Shown here: positions 7,439 to 15,634 of the stretch, one piece after another
Layout of the letters: the number at the start of each line of letters is the position of its first letter
How positions within the stretch are numbered: the first letter of the stretch is position 1
Assembly (NCBI GenBank): GCA_964603025.1
Contig: CAZRTO010000003.1
Location: 1-41,424 of the forward strand
Length of the DNA: 41,424 bases
Reading direction: 5' to 3'
DNA from: CALFCX01 sp964603025
Lineage (GTDB): Bacteria > Margulisbacteria > WOR-1 > JAKLHX01
Translations under genes and position numbers: made by a program
Notes under the pieces: model-generated
Database searches by the model: none
The model's input: the letters and a program-made list of their open reading frames with translations, nothing else
What the model was told of the DNA's origin: nothing

Positions 7439-8689
7439 TCAGCCTTCAATATATTCAACAGATGCTTTTGTCGCCTTTATTTTGGCGATCCCGCCTATCA
7501 GCCCGTCTTCCCCGTCCGTGAAAACCCTGACATAGTCCTGTGTTAGTCCTTCGAGGCGGCCGGTCTTTTTGTCGCGCTGTTCGACGAATACCGCAATATC
7601 CTTGCCGATCATATTTTTATTGTATTTCAGCATTAGCTCATCTCTCAGGTTTTTCATCACCCCGGCTCTCGCCGCTATTTCTTTGACAGGGACTTTTCCG
7701 TCCATTTTTGAGGCAGGAGTTCCGGGCCTGGGGGAAAACCTGAAAACGTGAATGCGCGAAAACCCGATATCCCGGCAGAATTTTACGGTGTTTTGGAACT
7801 GCTCTTCCTTTTCTTCTGGAAATCCTACGATCACATCTGTTGAGATCGCTATGCCTGGGACCTTATGCCGTATTCTTTCCGCTAGTTTTGAGTAACCATC
7901 ACCCGAATATTTTCTGTTCATCGCATTTAAGATGTTATCATCACCGCTTTGAAGAGGGATATGCAGGTGCCGGCAGATCTTATTGTTGCCCGCGATCACT
8001 TCCAACAGTTCGTTTGATATGTTCAGCGGCTCTATTGAGCTGATCCGCACTCTCAAAATGTCTTCGAAATCCGATATCTTTTTCAATATCAAAGGTAGAT
8101 CTTTGTTAGCGCCGGTGTTTATCCCCGTTAGGACGAGCTCTCTGATCCCTCTGTTTGCGCAGTCCCTTGCCTGGGAAAGTATATCGTCGACCGGATAAGA
8201 GATCTCCCGGCCCCTGGCGTATGGGACGATACAGTACGAACAGAAATTATTGCAGCCGTTTTGGATTATCAAATTGGCGCGGAGGCGGGGGAGATCGGAT
8301 GACGGATGACGGATGTCGGATGACGAGGGAGCCGACACTTTAGTGTCGGGCCATTCGTTTAAGAGGCGGGCAATTGTATCCTCAAATCCATCTTTATCCC
8401 TCAGAACTACGATATTATTGTTATTAAAGATCTCTTCCGCACCGTCGCTCATGTTGATGAAGCAGCCGGTGATGATAAGCTTTTTACATCTGTTTGAAAG
8501 ACTTCTTATCGTTTGTCTTGATTTTTTGTCCGCAAGCTGTGTGACCGTGCACGTGTTGATCGCCGCGATATCCGAATTTTTCTTGAAATCCACGACCTCC
8601 AGTCCCAGCGATAGGGCGGCCTCCTGCATCTTCAGCGTTTCCGCCTGGTTCATTTTGCATCCCAGTGTATGAAAAGAGATGGTTTTCAT
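7439..8689 (-). CDS. mtaB: tRNA t6A37 methylthiotransferase MtaB-like
   Basis: MtaB converts t6A37 to ms2t6A37 in ANN-decoding tRNAs, using two [4Fe-4S] clusters and SAM. In this 416-residue protein the N-terminal cluster cysteines are C11 (TLGCKMNQAE), C47 (INTCTVT) and C76 (ITGCFIN). The radical SAM motif CX3CX2C is C146, C150 and C153 in GCNNFCSYCIVPYARG. HLHIPLQSGDD and the ISTDVIVGFPEE strand are typical of methylthiotransferases, and a TRAM-like domain closes the protein. Residues of about 113-136 are an inserted repeat-derived stretch between the two domains. The start overlaps the prmC stop by 4 nt, making it the last gene of the rpmE operon. Confidence 0.93.
   Translation of the reverse strand: MKTISFHTLGCKMNQAETLKMQEAALSLGLEVVDFKKNSDIAAINTCTVTQLADKKSRQTIRSLSNRCKKLIITGCFINMSDGAEEIFNNNNIVVLRDKDGFEDTIARLLNEWPDTKVSAPSSSDIRHPSSDLPRLRANLIIQNGCNNFCSYCIVPYARGREISYPVDDILSQARDCANRGIRELVLTGINTGANKDLPLILKKISDFEDILRVRISSIEPLNISNELLEVIAGNNKICRHLHIPLQSGDDNILNAMNRKYSGDGYSKLAERIRHKVPGIAISTDVIVGFPEEKEEQFQNTVKFCRDIGFSRIHVFRFSPRPGTPASKMDGKVPVKEIAARAGVMKNLRDELMLKYNKNMIGKDIAVFVEQRDKKTGRLEGLTQDYVRVFTDGEDGLIGGIAKIKATKASVEYIEG
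8297..8349 (-). repeat. Heptamer array plus palindrome inserted in frame in mtaB
   Basis: On the coding strand the order is a palindrome CCGACACT-N2-AGTGTCGG (8349-8332), then four heptamers GTCATCC, GACATCC, GTCATCC and GTCATCC (8325-8298). Translation gives PDTKVSAPSSSDIRHPSSDL between the MTTase N-domain and the radical SAM core. The DIRHPSS part parallels DIIRHPSS in the AddB-like gene at the window start. Confidence 0.8.
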
Positions 8690-9546
8690 TTTGAGGCTAG
8701 AACGACACGGTCTATGCCGCTTAAGTCGCGGATCTTTGATATCGAAGAATAAACGGATGCAGAGCTCAGCATTTCCATGACCGCATCGACCTGTCCCTGA
8801 CCTGTTTCAAGCAGCAAAGAGCCTTTGTCGGCAAGGAATTCCTGTGCCTTAGCCGTTATCTTCCTGTAGTAGGCAAGGCCGTCGGGGCCGCCGTCAAGAG
8901 CCCGCAAAGGCTCATATTTTGTTATCTCAGGCTCCAGCTTTTCAAGGTCGGCTGAACTGATATACGGAGGGTTTGAAATAATTATGTCGAATTTTGATCC
9001 TAGTGGGATAGGGGAGAAAAGATCCCCCTGAAGGAAGCGCACCCTGTCGCTTACGCCGTGTTTTTTTGCATTTTCAGAGGCCAGTTCCAAAGAGGCCATA
9101 GAAATATCGGTTGCCGTAACTGCCGACGACGGAATATATTTTGCGATGCTGACGGCGATCGCTCCGCTTCCTGTCCCTATATCAAGGAGCGAGATATGAG
9201 ACATATTGCTTTCTTTTGCGATATCTATAACCTTTTCAACCAGCAGCTCTGTCTCGGGTCTTGGAATAAGCACCTCTTTTGTAACTAAAAAGTCCAGGGA
9301 CATAAAGGGCCGGTATCCGATAATATAGGCCGTGGGTTCCCTTTTTACCCTGCGGAGGATAAGTTTCTTAAATTCGGCCAGCTCTTCCTCTTTGAGCACG
9401 CGGTCGTGCATTGTGTATATCTGTATGCGTTTAATGCCCAGGGCGTGCGCCAGCAGGACCTCGGCTTCCAGATGAGCGTCTTCGATCTTGTGATTAGTGA
9501 AATATATCGTGGTCCAGTCCAGGAGGGTAGCTATCGTCCAGGTCAT
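8686..9546 (-). CDS. prmC: Peptide chain release factor glutamine methyltransferase
   Basis: PrmC methylates the Gln of the GGQ motif in release factors with SAM, which raises peptide release efficiency. The 286-residue protein has the short N-terminal helical domain and YRPFMSLDFLVTKEVLIPRPETE. The SAM-binding motif is LLDIGTGSGAIAVSIA, and the catalytic NPPY (residues 192-195, IIISNPPYISS) is intact. It lies directly after its substrate gene prfA with a 4-nt overlap and overlaps mtaB by 4 nt, so the three are translationally coupled. Length is normal for the family. Confidence 0.95.
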   Translation of the reverse strand: MTWTIATLLDWTTIYFTNHKIEDAHLEAEVLLAHALGIKRIQIYTMHDRVLKEEELAEFKKLILRRVKREPTAYIIGYRPFMSLDFLVTKEVLIPRPETELLVEKVIDIAKESNMSHISLLDIGTGSGAIAVSIAKYIPSSAVTATDISMASLELASENAKKHGVSDRVRFLQGDLFSPIPLGSKFDIIISNPPYISSADLEKLEPEITKYEPLRALDGGPDGLAYYRKITAKAQEFLADKGSLLLETGQGQVDAVMEMLSSASVYSSISKIRDLSGIDRVVLASK

Positions 9547-10601
9547 GACTTTGGCGCCGATTCCTTTAGTTTGGCCATGCGGTCGGCTTCGGATAGGGCG
9601 GTTATTATTTCGTCCAGAGCGCCGTCCATGACCTCGTCAATATTGAATACCGAAAGCCCGACGCGGTGATCGGTGATCCTGTTCTGCGGAAAATTGTACG
9701 TGCGCACTTTTTCGCTCCGGTCGCCACTGCCGACCTGGGTCTTTCTCATATTACTTATTTCACTGGCCCTCTTGCTTTCCTCCATTTCATAGAGGCGCGC
9801 CTGGAGGAACTTAAAGGCTTTTGCCTTGTTCTGAGCCTGTGATCTCTCGTCCTGGCACTGAACGACGATGCCGGAAGGCATATGGGTTATCCTGATCGCG
9901 GTGCTGAGCTTATTGACGTTTTGTCCTCCGGCGCCGCCGGAGCGGAAAACGTCGATCCTTATGTCTTTATCCTCTATTTTTACGTCTACATCATCCACTT
10001 CCGGTATAACGGCTACCGTCGCAGCGGATGTGTGCACTCGTCCCGAAGCTTCCGTGGCCGGGACCCTCTGCACCCTGTGCGTGCCGCTTTCGAACTTGAG
10101 GCGGCTGTAGGCGCCTTTTCCCTGTATCAAAAATACCGCCTCTTTATATCCTCCGAGGCCCGTTGGGTTGGAATCTATCATCTCAGCTTTCCAGCCGAGC
10201 CTTTCGGCATAGCGCAGGTACATCCTGAGCAGCTGTCCCGCGAACAGCGCGGCTTCTTCTCCTCCGGTGCCGGCGCGTATTTCCATGAATATGTTCTTCT
10301 CATCGTTGGGGTCTTTGGGTAGAAGGAGGATCTCGATCTCTTTTTTCAGCTCTTCCTCGCGTTTTTCGAGGTCTTTGAGCATTTCCTTGAGTTCGGGGTC
10401 TTTGGATGACTTGATGTCGTTTATGTCAGCTAGCACCTGCCTGAACTGTCCGGCCTTTTGGACGATCTCTTTTATGTCGGACAGCTCTTTACCGTATTTT
10501 TGTATCTTTTCCCTGTCTGAGAGCGTTTCGGGGCTTGAAAGAAGAGTTTCCAGTTCTTTGTGCCGCTCCTCGAACTTGGAAAGCTTGGCGAGATAATCCA
10601 T
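9543..10601 (-). CDS. prfA: Peptide chain release factor 1
   Basis: RF1 ends translation at UAA and UAG. The 352-residue product has the usual RF1 length. The tripeptide anticodon PAT is at 181-183 (RVQRVPATEASGR), which marks it as RF1 and not RF2 (SPF). The catalytic GGQ is at 225-227 in RSGGAGGQNVNK. The N-terminal coiled domain and the GTGGEEAALFAGQLLRMY segment are typical. Its start is 6 nt after the rpmE stop, and its end overlaps prmC, the gene for its own methyltransferase. Confidence 0.96.
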   Translation of the reverse strand: MDYLAKLSKFEERHKELETLLSSPETLSDREKIQKYGKELSDIKEIVQKAGQFRQVLADINDIKSSKDPELKEMLKDLEKREEELKKEIEILLLPKDPNDEKNIFMEIRAGTGGEEAALFAGQLLRMYLRYAERLGWKAEMIDSNPTGLGGYKEAVFLIQGKGAYSRLKFESGTHRVQRVPATEASGRVHTSAATVAVIPEVDDVDVKIEDKDIRIDVFRSGGAGGQNVNKLSTAIRITHMPSGIVVQCQDERSQAQNKAKAFKFLQARLYEMEESKRASEISNMRKTQVGSGDRSEKVRTYNFPQNRITDHRVGLSVFNIDEVMDGALDEIITALSEADRMAKLKESAPKS

Positions 10602-10607
10602 AGGGGG

Positions 10608-10871
10608 CTACTTGCTTTTTTTTGCTTTGCTGTTCTTCGAGACCCTGGTCTTTTTCTTTTTGAGGGAAACGGGTTTTGCTGCGTATTTCTTTTTGAACTT
10701 GTCCACTCTTCCTTCGGTGTCCATAAGCTTCTGCTTGCCGGTGAAGAGGGGATGGCACTTGCTGCAGATGTCCACGCGGATCGTCTTTTTTGTCGAGCCG
10801 ATCTCAAACTCCGCCCCGCACGCGCAGGCGGCGGTTACCGTATGATATTCGGGATGTATTTTGTCTTTCAC
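10608..10871 (-). CDS. rpmE: Ribosomal protein L31, zinc-binding form with basic tail
   Basis: I place the start at GTG 10871, giving KDKIHPEYHTVTAACACG, the normal L31 N-terminus. The frame extends upstream to 10907, but that stretch covers the promoter. The cysteines CACG and CSKC form the four-Cys zinc site of the C+ type of L31. Residues beyond about 65 are a Lys-rich extension (SLKKKKTRVSKNSKAKKSK) longer than in standard L31. It leads the rpmE-prfA-prmC-mtaB operon. TATAAT ends exactly 6 nt before the GTG, so the predicted first transcribed base is the start codon itself. Confidence 0.93.
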   Translation of the reverse strand: MKDKIHPEYHTVTAACACGAEFEIGSTKKTIRVDICSKCHPLFTGKQKLMDTEGRVDKFKKKYAAKPVSLKKKKTRVSKNSKAKKSK

Positions 10872-10877
10872 AAATGC

Positions 10878-10907
10878 ATTATAGCATGCCAAAAGTCGGC
10901 TTATCAA
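10878..10907 (-). promoter_or_regulatory. Promoter of the rpmE operon (leaderless geometry)
   Basis: On the minus strand, TTGATA (10907-10902), an 18-nt spacer and TATAAT (10883-10878) form a near-consensus sigma-70-type promoter, with TG one base before the -10. Six bases separate the -10 from the GTG start. Confidence 0.8.
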
Positions 10908-10923
10908 GGTGTCAAGCCGGAAT

Positions 10924-10953
10924 TTGTAAAGGTTTATACCACCATGTTATAAT
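10924..10953 (+). promoter_or_regulatory. Promoter of the asd operon
   Basis: TTGTAA (10924-10929), an 18-nt spacer and TATAAT (10948-10953) with TG at 10945-10946. Unlike most other promoters here, it leaves a 21-nt gap before the ATG, and that gap includes a ribosome site (AAAGGTG). It is back to back with the rpmE promoter. Confidence 0.75.
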
Positions 10954-10974
10954 CTTGAAAAGAAAGGTGTAATA

Positions 10975-11991
10975 ATGTCTAAAAAGTACAAAGTTGCCGT
11001 TTTGGGCGCGACCGGAGTGGTAGGCAAAGAGATGCTCAAAGTTCTCGAGGAGAGAAATTTCCCCGTGGAGAGGCTTTTGCCGCTGGCATCCAGCAGGACG
11101 GCGGGCTCAACGGTTGTTTTCAAAGGAAAAGAGCACAAAGTCGAGCTCGCGGAGCCCGACTCGTTCAACGACATAGATATAGGGCTTTTTTCGGCCGGCG
11201 CGTCAATATCTGAAAAATTCGCTCCGGAAGCGGCAAAAAGGGGAGTTGTTGTGATCGATAACACCTCTTTTTTCAGGATGCATCCGGATATTCCTCTGGT
11301 AGTGCCGGAGGTCAATCCTCAAGCGCTCAAAAGGCACAAAGGCATAATTGCCAATCCCAACTGTTCGACCGCCCAGATGGTGGTAGTGCTGAAACCTATA
11401 CACGACAAATACAGGATAAAAAGGGTTGTCATATCGACATACCAGTCTGTGTCCGGCTGGGGCAAAGAAGCGGTTGACGAGCTGATAACCCAGACCAAAG
11501 CATGGGTAGAGGGGCGGCCCGTTGAGACCAAGATACTGCCCAGGCAGATAATGTTCAACGCTGTCCCGCAGATCGACTCTTTCCTTGACACGGGATATAC
11601 CAAGGAAGAGATGAAGATGATCAATGAGACCAAAAAGATAATGGAGGACGATTCGATAGCGGTCACCGCTACTACGGTCAGGGTGCCGGTGTTCATAGGC
11701 CACAGCGAATCGGTGAACATCGAGACCGAAAAGCCTCTGTCGCGCGAAGATGTGATGCATCTGCTGTCAAAAGCGCCCGGGGTCAAAGTAATGGACGACC
11801 CGGCAAACAAAGTTTATCCGACCGCGATCGACTGCGTCGGTATAGACGATACGCTGGTGGGCAGGATACGCAAAGACGTTTCGGTGCCCAACGGTATCGA
11901 TCTTTGGATCGTATCGGACAACTTAAGAAAAGGCGCGGCGACCAACGCGGTCCAGATAGCCGAGGAAATGATAAGACAAGGGCTTTTATGA
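10975..11991 (+). CDS. asd: Aspartate-semialdehyde dehydrogenase
   Basis: Asd reduces aspartyl phosphate to aspartate semialdehyde with NADPH, the branch point to lysine/diaminopimelate, threonine and methionine. The 338-residue protein has the nucleotide-binding VAVLGATGVVGKEML at the N-terminus. The catalytic Cys lies in NPNCSTAQMVV, and residues of the active site follow in YQSVSGWGKEAV and RVPVFIGHSESVNIE. AAAGGTG lies 5 nt before the ATG. It overlaps the downstream channel gene by 4 nt (ATGA). dapA, the next enzyme of the lysine branch, is elsewhere in the window (27506-28387). Confidence 0.95.
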   Translation: MSKKYKVAVLGATGVVGKEMLKVLEERNFPVERLLPLASSRTAGSTVVFKGKEHKVELAEPDSFNDIDIGLFSAGASISEKFAPEAAKRGVVVIDNTSFFRMHPDIPLVVPEVNPQALKRHKGIIANPNCSTAQMVVVLKPIHDKYRIKRVVISTYQSVSGWGKEAVDELITQTKAWVEGRPVETKILPRQIMFNAVPQIDSFLDTGYTKEEMKMINETKKIMEDDSIAVTATTVRVPVFIGHSESVNIETEKPLSREDVMHLLSKAPGVKVMDDPANKVYPTAIDCVGIDDTLVGRIRKDVSVPNGIDLWIVSDNLRKGAATNAVQIAEEMIRQGLL

Positions 11992-13022
11992 AGAAGAATG
12001 AGCCTCTGCTCAGCTCAAAGTCCATGGATTCCATCCAGAGGATAATGCCCCCTGTCATATTCGTTATATGCGCTGTTCTGACCGGAACTATAGGGTACAT
12101 CATCATAGAGAAAATGTCTCCGCTGGACTCTTTATATTTGACGGTTGCGAGCATGTTCCTTACGGTGAGCTATCTTGATACTATAAAATTCTCCGAAACA
12201 GGAAAGATATTTTCCGTGTTCTTTCTGGTGTTCGGCGTATTCTCCGTGTTCTATGCTGTCGGCACGATAATCGAGTTCATAGTTGAAGGAAATATTTTAG
12301 GTATCAGGAGGAGAAAAAAGATGGATGAAAAGATCAAACATATGAAAGACCATTATATTATCTGCGGCTACGGCAGGGTCGGGCACCAGATATCGGAGGA
12401 GTTGAGGGCACATAAAAAACCTTTTGTGGTCATAGATCAGAAAGAAAATACTGCCGAAGAGCTAAACTCCAATGGTATCCCTTATTTCATCGGCAGCCTG
12501 TCGGACGATGTCCTGTTGGAAAAGGCGGGAATATCCCGCGCTAAAGTGCTTTTTGCCGCGGCCGACAGCGATGTGGACAACGTGTACGTGACCCTGGCCG
12601 CCAAGGTCGTGAACCCGAATATCTTCATAGTTGCGCGTGCCAGCCACAAAGAGACCGAGAGCAAGCTCAAAAAAGCCGGGGCGGGCAAAGTGATCAGCCC
12701 GTATTTTATAGCCGGCAGCAGGATGGCTTCCATGGCTGTGAGCCCTGTTTCTGTCGAGTTCCTTGATATAGCGATGGGCAGCGAGAACGTGGAAATGTGG
12801 GTGAGAGAATTCAAGATCGGTGACGGCTCTCCGCTTGCCGGGAAAACGCTCGGGGAGGCCAACGTAAGGAAAGCGACCGGCACAATGATACTCTCCATCA
12901 AAAAAGCTTCCGGCGGATTTGAGCTGACGCCCAAGTCTTCCAGCCTTATAGAAAAAGGCGATATCCTGGTCGCTCTGGGCACGGGCCAGCAGCTGATCTG
13001 CCTTGAGAACGCGTTAAAATAA
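11988..13022 (+). CDS. Two-TM channel with TrkA-N/TrkA-C domains and altered selectivity filter
   Basis: The product resembles MthK-type potassium channels: two membrane helices around a pore loop, then a cytoplasmic RCK unit. TM1 is about residues 21-41 and TM2 about 75-98. The pore loop reads SPLDSLYLTVASMFLTVSYLDT, so the filter position is TVSYLD (59-64), not TVGYGD, and both filter glycines are replaced. The NAD-binding TrkA-N domain starts at YIICGYGRVGHQI, and a TrkA-C domain occupies the last 85 residues. I start at ATG 11988, which overlaps the asd stop by 4 nt; the frame stays open further upstream but only within asd. Selective potassium conduction is doubtful; it may be a sensor or a non-selective pore. 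Confidence 0.85.
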   Translation: MKKNEPLLSSKSMDSIQRIMPPVIFVICAVLTGTIGYIIIEKMSPLDSLYLTVASMFLTVSYLDTIKFSETGKIFSVFFLVFGVFSVFYAVGTIIEFIVEGNILGIRRRKKMDEKIKHMKDHYIICGYGRVGHQISEELRAHKKPFVVIDQKENTAEELNSNGIPYFIGSLSDDVLLEKAGISRAKVLFAAADSDVDNVYVTLAAKVVNPNIFIVARASHKETESKLKKAGAGKVISPYFIAGSRMASMAVSPVSVEFLDIAMGSENVEMWVREFKIGDGSPLAGKTLGEANVRKATGTMILSIKKASGGFELTPKSSSLIEKGDILVALGTGQQLICLENALK

Positions 13023-13555
13023 TGGCTTTCATGAAAGAGAACGAATATCTGTCTTTAGCCGTCAGGACAGCCGCGGCGGAGATATGCCTCGCGGCCCGCA
13101 CCGCTCCGAAAACAAGAGGGGTTGACCTTATTGAAACGGCGATAATAGACGGAGCGGATCTGCAAAAGTTGACGGCCGAGATGGAGAAAATTTTCGCTTC
13201 GACACAGAGAGAGGCTTTCCGCAAGAACGCGGGCTCGCTTAAGGACTGCAATTGTGTCGTCCTGATAGGCGCAAGGAATAAAACAGCGGGCCTTTCACCG
13301 TGCGGACTGTGCGGATTCAAGGATTGCGAGGATAACGAGCGGAACGGCGCGGTTTGCGCTTTTAATGTGATGGACCTCGGGATCGCCATAGGCTCGGCGG
13401 TTTCGGCCGCCGCTGACAGAAGGATCGACAACCGCCTTATGTGGACGATCGGCATGGCGGCAAAGGATCTGGGCCTGCTCGGACCGGAGGTAAAACAGAT
13501 CATCGGTATCCCTCTGAGCGCTACCGGCAAGAATATATTTTTCGACAGGAAATAA
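13022..13555 (+). CDS. DUF2148 ferredoxin-domain protein
   Basis: This 177-residue protein matches the DUF2148 family of small predicted Fe-S proteins, mostly found in anaerobes. The Cys-rich segment SPCGLCGFKDCEDNERNGAVC offers four closely spaced cysteines for a [4Fe-4S] cluster. Other family features are the N-terminal helix with ARTAPKTRGVD and the GIAIGSAVSAAADRRIDNRLMWTIGMAA stretch. The function is not known; a redox role is inferred. The ATG overlaps the last base of the channel gene stop codon, and a second ATG at 13031 is possible. Its position in the asd-to-serS run suggests cotranscription. Confidence 0.87.
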   Translation: MAFMKENEYLSLAVRTAAAEICLAARTAPKTRGVDLIETAIIDGADLQKLTAEMEKIFASTQREAFRKNAGSLKDCNCVVLIGARNKTAGLSPCGLCGFKDCEDNERNGAVCAFNVMDLGIAIGSAVSAAADRRIDNRLMWTIGMAAKDLGLLGPEVKQIIGIPLSATGKNIFFDRK

Positions 13556-13567
13556 AGGAGAAACGCC

Positions 13568-14176
13568 ATGTTTGAAGACATAAAGGCGGTATTTGAAAGA
13601 GACCCGGCCGCGAAGAACATCTTTGAAGTCCTTCTCTACCAGGGGATATGGTCCGTATTTTTCCACAGGATCGCGCATTTTCTGTATCAGGTCGGGATCC
13701 CCGTAATACCACGCCTGATATCCCAGATAAGCCGCTTTCTTACAGGGATCGAGATACATCCGGGAGCGACCATAGGCAAAGGGTTCTTTATCGACCATGG
13801 GGCGGGCGTAGTTATTGGCGAAACAACGGTCATCGGCGATAATGTCACCATTTATCAGGGTGTTACCCTGGGCGGAACGGGAAAAGAAAAAGGCAAAAGG
13901 CACCCGACAGTGGGCAATAACGTGATAATCGGAGCCGAAGCCATAGTCTTGGGAAATATAAATATTGGCGACAACTCAAGAATAGGTGCCGGAGCTCTGG
14001 TGACCAGGTCGGTCTGCCCGAACTGCACTGTTGTGGGCAATCCGGCAAGGGTCGTTGTACGGGACGGCGTCAAAATAAATCCGCTAGAACACGGGGACCT
14101 GCCGGACCCTGTCGGCAAGGCGCTCGAAGAACTTCAAAGCAGGATCGATAAGTTGGAAAAAAAGATAGGCGGATAA
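13568..14176 (+). CDS. cysE: Serine O-acetyltransferase
   Basis: CysE transfers acetyl from acetyl-CoA to serine, giving O-acetylserine for cysteine synthesis. The 202-residue protein is a short form. It has the left-handed beta-helix hexapeptide repeats (IEIHPGATIGKGFFIDHGAG, VVIGETTVIGDNVTIYQGVT) with the active-site His in the DHGAG segment, and the LGGTGKEKGKRHPTVG loop. The C-terminus extends past the helix into a charged tail. AAAGGAG precedes the ATG by 7 nt. cysS follows after 8 nt, the same cysE-cysS pairing as in Bacillus, linking cysteine supply and tRNA charging. Confidence 0.95.
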   Translation: MFEDIKAVFERDPAAKNIFEVLLYQGIWSVFFHRIAHFLYQVGIPVIPRLISQISRFLTGIEIHPGATIGKGFFIDHGAGVVIGETTVIGDNVTIYQGVTLGGTGKEKGKRHPTVGNNVIIGAEAIVLGNINIGDNSRIGAGALVTRSVCPNCTVVGNPARVVVRDGVKINPLEHGDLPDPVGKALEELQSRIDKLEKKIGG

Positions 14177-14184
14177 AAAACCGT

Positions 14185-15630
14185 ATGGCCCTTCGTGTTT
14201 TTAATACAGTGACCAGGCAAAAAGAACTTTTTGAGCCGCGCGTGCCCGGAGAGGTCTCTATGTACGTGTGCGGCATCACCCCGTATGACGAGACCCACCT
14301 GGGCCACGGGCGCGCTTATGTAGCGTTCGATATCATCCGCAGGTATCTGGAATACAGCGGATATAAGGTAAGATATTTCCAGAACATAACCGATATAGAC
14401 GACAAGATAATCAAAAAAGCCGCGGACAGCTCTACAAGTATCGAAGAGATCACGGACAGATACACAAAAAGCTTTTTCGATGTAATGGACAAGCTTAAAG
14501 TGAAAAAAGCTTCCGGCTATCCAAAGGCTACAGAGCATATCAAAGAGATGGTCGGCTTTACCAAAATGCTTGAGGAAAAAGGGTTCGCCTACGCGTCCGG
14601 AGGGGATGTGTATTTTGACATCTCAAAATTCGTATCGTACGGTCAGCTTTCAAAGAGGGACATCGAAGGCATGCTGTCCGGGGCCAGGGTGGAAGTCAAC
14701 GAAAATAAAAAGGACCCTCTTGATTTTGTCCTCTGGAAGACCGCCAAAGAGGGGGAGCCGTCCTGGGAAAGCCCGTGGGGGCAAGGCCGGCCGGGCTGGC
14801 ATACGGAGTGCGTCGTAATGTCAAAAAAACATCTCGGAGAGACCATAGATATTCACGGTGGAGGCGCAGATCTCATGTTCCCGCACCACGAGAACGAAGT
14901 CGCTCAGGCCGAATGCTGCGGTCCCAGGCCATTTGTGAAATACTGGATGCACAACGGCTTTATAACCGTGAACAAAGAAAAAATGTCCAAATCGCTGGGC
15001 AACTTTTTTACGCTTGCAGAGGTATTCAAACAGTTCGATCCGTCAGTTGTCAGGTATTTTCTTTTAAGGACACACTACCGCAGCCCGGTCAATTTCAGCA
15101 TTGACGACCTTGAGGAGGCAAAAAGTGCCCTTGAAAGCATAAAGAACGCTTATGACGACATGCAGTTCATGCTCAAAAACGTCCACAACAACAGCGTTGA
15201 GTCCGATGTGGACCTTAAAGTCTGCAAGGAGAAGTTCGTCGAGGCGATGGACGATGATTTCAACACGTCCGCGGCGCTGGCCGTGATATTCGATCTGATC
15301 AAGTCCTATCATGAAAAGAAGTTCAAGCTGACAGGCGAGCAGATAAGCAATATCAAGAACCTCCTGGAAGAGTTCAACTCAGTACTCCAGCTGGGGCTCA
15401 AGGAGTCCAAGGTCGAGATCAAGCAAAGCGCGCAGGACCTGCTTGAAAAGCGGAACGAGGCGCGCAGGAACAAGGACTTTGCACTGGCCGATAAGTTCAG
15501 GGCGGAGATCGAGGCCATGGGGTATACTATAGACGACACTCCTTTCGGCTCGTTCGTAAAGAAGAAGCCCGAGAAAAAAGATCCGGAAAAAAAGATAGCC
15601 GATCCGTTCGGCTTAGGTAAAAAAGGATAA
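14185..15630 (+). CDS. cysS: Cysteinyl-tRNA synthetase
   Basis: A class I aminoacyl-tRNA synthetase of 481 residues. The HIGH-type motif is HLGHGRAY, and KMSKS appears intact in VNKEKMSKSLGNF. The zinc ligands that recognise cysteine fit Cys in MYVCGITPYD, Cys in GWHTECVVM and the following HHENE histidines. The DALR-type helical domain occupies the C-terminal third, ending in a Lys-rich tail (KKKPEKKDPEKK). The ATG is 8 nt after the cysE stop and has no clear ribosome site, so coupling is likely. Confidence 0.96.
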   Translation: MALRVFNTVTRQKELFEPRVPGEVSMYVCGITPYDETHLGHGRAYVAFDIIRRYLEYSGYKVRYFQNITDIDDKIIKKAADSSTSIEEITDRYTKSFFDVMDKLKVKKASGYPKATEHIKEMVGFTKMLEEKGFAYASGGDVYFDISKFVSYGQLSKRDIEGMLSGARVEVNENKKDPLDFVLWKTAKEGEPSWESPWGQGRPGWHTECVVMSKKHLGETIDIHGGGADLMFPHHENEVAQAECCGPRPFVKYWMHNGFITVNKEKMSKSLGNFFTLAEVFKQFDPSVVRYFLLRTHYRSPVNFSIDDLEEAKSALESIKNAYDDMQFMLKNVHNNSVESDVDLKVCKEKFVEAMDDDFNTSAALAVIFDLIKSYHEKKFKLTGEQISNIKNLLEEFNSVLQLGLKESKVEIKQSAQDLLEKRNEARRNKDFALADKFRAEIEAMGYTIDDTPFGSFVKKKPEKKDPEKKIADPFGLGKKG

Positions 15631-15634
15631 AGAT

